Shown: positions 17,030 to 20,079 of the stretch, in pieces | Layout: each line of letters begins with the position of its first letter | How positions within the stretch are numbered: position 1 is the first letter of the stretch | Source of the DNA: Isoetes engelmannii | Taxonomy: Eukaryota; Streptophyta; Lycopodiopsida; Isoetales; Isoetaceae | Length of the DNA stretch: 20,079 nucleotides | Assembly (NCBI GenBank): GCA_011763485.2 | Contig: JAANSK020290379.1 | Coordinates: forward strand, 1 to 20,079 | Direction: 5' to 3' | Made by a program: the position numbers and the translations under genes | The notes under the pieces: generated by a model | The model's database searches: none | What the model saw: the letters and a program-made list of their open reading frames with translations, nothing else | Told to the model about the DNA's origin: nothing

Positions 17030-17232
17030 ATTTGATAGCCTGCTGTTAGGATTTTTCCTCCTACATGAGGGTTTTTTCATCCCGTCAGTGGGGGGTACAT
17101 TGTACAGTTACATCGTCTTCTCTTGCTTTCGTTGTTGGTTTTCGGTTTTGGTTGTTATCTGTAAGGCATGTACCGTCTCATAGGCCTTTGGCCTCCGTGG
17201 ACGTTAAAATATACTTCCTTCCTTCCTTCCTT
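17030..17232 (+). mobile_element. Possible 5'-truncated LINE 3' end
   Basis: A GT-rich stretch is followed by the hairpin AGGCC-TTT-GGCCT (17182-17194), then about 20 bases, then a (CTTC)n tail (17214-17232). This is the same layout as the 3' end of the LINE-like element at 12561-12660: a stem with a TTT loop, then a simple-sequence tail. No coding sequence and no convincing target duplication were found. TATAAAGA occurs both at 16688-16695 and just after the tail (17236-17243), which is too short to rely on. Confidence 0.3.
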
Positions 17233-20051
17233 ATCTATAAAGAAATGCATGTGAAAAATATAAAGTTCATTTACCTTTTCTTTTAAATAATGTTAATCTG
17301 ATTAACCCAAATTCTTTCATTTTCGTCCCTTTTTCATTTTCCTTCCCCTTTCTTTTTCTTTTCCCTTTTCGAGCTCTTCTGGACATAGGTGAGAACAAGC
17401 AAATAGCCATAGATTAACAACAAAAAAGAGTAGTTCCATTCCACCCATGGTCGAACAGATGGGTTGCCACTCCAGAGCTTAGAGGTACAAAAAGAAAAAG
17501 ACCAGTTTCCATTCTTTATTCTTTCAAGTTTCATTTGGGTGAAGAAAATGGCAGACAACAATGACCATTATTTTTTGTTCTAGCGAAATGGATTTTGTCC
17601 TGCTACGTCTATATTAGATTGAACACGTGCTCCTAAAGTTTAAATTTGAGATGTCCTATTTATCTGAAGGTGAAAAAGATTTTTGTTTACCTTAGTTTTC
17701 ATAAAATTTCAAACCCTGCTCTAGACCAAGTAGCAAGTTACAATCAAATAACTATAAACTTTTTACCATTTCGCACATCCTTGTTCCTTCTACGGATGAT
17801 GAGATAATCTCGAACTCTTTTATCATCATCTACGTTGCGAAAGGAATATGATTCTCATGAAAGAAACAACAAGTCGTCTAATTGCAAATATGATTCTAAT
17901 AAAGATGAATAGCAAAAGGGATAGTTCAAGAAGCTTTGTACACCTCACATGAATCCATACGCCCATGAAATACCTTCCATGCATTGAGTGATTCTTACAT
18001 GTAGTTTTATCATAGTTCTTATATGCTAATATCAAGAGGTTGGCAAACTGAAGATTAAATAAGGAAACGTGATACATATTAAAGATTTATAAAGCAAATC
18101 AAATTTAATATTCAAACATAAAAAATTCTAAAAAAAGGATACCAGCTATCTAAGCCAAAGCTTCGGAGAAACACCAAGAAAAACCAAGTCGAGGTTACCA
18201 AGTTTACAAATATTTATTTAGATTCAGGAATTGAAAACAAACAATCCTTAGAGAATCCTCTAAAAGATAACCAAAAATTCAAGGAGACTTAGTTAATTAC
18301 GATCACTTTTCTAAAAAAAGAGGTCCAAAACGAGGGGCATTTTGGTAATTTTATCAAAACATAAGGGTATTTTGAATATTTTTCAACTTAAAATTTTCAG
18401 ACTCCAATTTATGTGATCTTAACTTTGATGGAAAGATCTCATCCTCCTTTGCAATATCTAGAGGACACATTCCATTTGAATCATCATAAATAAGTTACAA
18501 TCATTTTCCTATAAATAACACCAAACCGGGGCATTGTCAATTTTAACAAAACATAAGGGTATTTTAGAGTTTTTCCCTTAATAGTTTAACAGGAACAAAA
18601 GAGATGAGGTAAGGACAAATCGGAGCTAGAGTCATGGAAGAAGATTGAGTGGAAACTGGAACATAATTATATAGTCACGGAGGACGGGCCTTTCCATTAA
18701 AGGTTTATGGCTAGTTCAAATAACATAACCTTTTCTAAGGTGCCAAAATAAATATTATTTCTTGCTCTTTCTCTTTCTATGCTTCTGAAACCACTCCTCG
18801 AGCACCACCATATCAACATGCAGTTCACAAATTACATGTCCATTGTTTGTATCGTTGTTCATTATTGTCGTTCACTTTTAGAACATTGCCTTAGCTTTGT
18901 CCCCAAAATATTGTTTTTATTTCTATAGAGTTTTATGTATTTCTTTTTGTATCATTCTATACTCCCCCCCCCCTCCAGGACTTTGCTTTTACGATTCCAT
19001 ATAAAGTTGCCCTTAGACATTGAAATACTAAAACCTGAATATTTGGTGCAAATACCTTGTTCTATCATGAATGGCTCATAAGCACTCAAATAAACAAAGT
19101 ACCAAATCACGCTCATGGAAGGGATGCATTTATTAAATAGAAACCAATGCAAACTTCTTTGTTGCTATAATGACTTCAATCAAAACACACAACCTTAAAC
19201 ACTAGCAATATCCCATTCAAATTTAGCTGCATCAACTCTTATAATGGTTAGGTTCTTTTCATGATGGTAATAGAAGATCCAAATCAAACTACTTGTATGC
19301 AAAAATATATATCCTCAAAATCAAACTACTGGTCCTTTATTTAGCTGCAGATTCTATACAAAAGTAATTTCTTTGAAACCCTAATTCCATGTCATCAAAT
19401 CTGGACCACTAAGTGCCACTATCCTACCATCAAAAGTAAATCAAAGCATATTTTTAAATCACCTAACAAGTGTGCCAAGATCGTGCAATTCATCTAGTTA
19501 GCATGAATTGCCACATGAGCAGGCAAACATACATCGGCCTAACCTTCAACCATCATCAGTTGTTCCATCGGTTGTGACTTGAAGAACCTTAACTCTAGTA
19601 CAATAATAAGATACAAACACATAACTATAATAAATTTAATGGCATAGGTGACAACAAACCATCTACAAATCAGGCTCATAAGAGATGAGGTATGCCCAAA
19701 GTATCAGGGATAGTATTGCTGCAAACTGTCAATTTTTTATTTCTTAAGCATGATTGCTTGATGTGTTATTTTTTTATGCTCGAGTCTTCACGACTTCAGA
19801 AGTCCTCACATCATAAGGTTGCATGTAATAACATGCATGACTTACATAAATCGGATGATTCTTGCTAGCATCAAATAACTCCCATAAGGTATTGCTTTTC
19901 TCGAATACAAACACTTACCATTATTTTTTTTATATTGCACAAGAGCCTAATGGCAAACTTGACGTCCAAAAATAACTAGTCAAAATTTTTCAGGCTTTGC
20001 CTTCTATAGCTTGTATACTTGTTAAATGTTAAATGTGGTAGTGTTAAAATA
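17233..20051. other. AT-rich non-coding stretch
   Basis: No reading frame here has recognisable content. Visible details are a run of 10 C (18964-18973), the odd palindrome GACTTC-A-GAAGTC (19792-19804), the inverted repeat TGCATGT-AATA-ACATGCA (19820-19837) and the degenerate duplicated motif listed separately. Confidence 0.6.
18292..18565 (+). repeat. Degenerate ~80-bp motif present twice
   Basis: ATCAAAACATAAGGGTATTTT (about 18352-18372) recurs with one difference at about 18545-18565. Each copy is preceded by GGGGCATT...AATTTTA and, more loosely, by GTTA..ATCA.TTTTC. The copies lie about 194 bases apart with unrelated sequence between. They may be remnants of an old tandem repeat or of the two ends of a small element. 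Confidence 0.7.
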
Positions 20052-20079
20052 CCCCCCCCCCCCCCCCCCCCCCCCCCCC
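20052..20079. repeat. Terminal run of 28 C
   Basis: The window ends in 28 uninterrupted C after TTAAAATA. A pure C run exactly at the end of a sequence is more likely a read or assembly artefact than biology. Real homopolymers of 10 C (18964) and 10 G (4150) do occur elsewhere in the window, however. Confidence 0.9.

Overview
The window looks like nuclear DNA of a seed plant or other land plant with a large, retroelement-rich genome. The evidence is a plant-type Ty1/copia polymerase with its 3' LTR, a DUF4283-type LINE ORF1, an AT-rich background, long homopolymer runs and no intact host gene. A gymnosperm would fit, but nothing here proves it. I see no rRNA, no complete tRNA and no CRISPR.

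Layout. (1) 1-3179 is the 3' part of a Ty1/copia element: a broken integrase end, an intact RT-RNase H reading frame (696-2276), a polypurine tract and a probable 3' LTR (2420-~3179). The first ~108 bases read as a Ty3/gypsy-type integrase zinc-binding segment fused in frame to the copia integrase tail. (2) 3180-5308 holds no gene I can support. (3) 5309-15947 is a composite element bounded by two long direct repeats (5309-6654 and 14206-15947). Each repeat carries the same small ATG reading frame. Between them lies a broken, apparently intron-containing coding region whose last third (9598-10197 plus 12674-13996) is a reverse transcriptase. Its palm motifs (IDITKCYENIP, GIPM, FIDDLS) and thumb resemble the Penelope-like/TERT group, not LTR elements or LINEs. 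No endonuclease was recognised. (4) 10216-12655 is a GC-rich, LINE-like insertion inside that RT gene, flanked by an 18-bp target-site duplication with one mismatch. It encodes only an ORF1-type protein and ends with a stem-loop and an (AAAAAG)3 tail. (5) 8145-9229 interrupts the older coding region with a non-coding block that includes a CATGCA-rich satellite. (6) 15948-20079 is non-coding: a possible 5'-truncated LINE tail near 17030-17232, a degenerate ~80-bp duplicated motif, and a terminal run of 28 C.

How it fits together. The window is best read as nested retroelements. The Penelope-like RT element landed first, and the ORF1-only LINE then split its RT gene. All coding regions except the copia RT-RNase H and the first 396 codons of the LINE ORF carry stops or frameshifts. 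The main target for follow-up is the composite element: a PLE/TERT-like RT with LTR-like direct repeats that include the 5' exon, in a plant genome.
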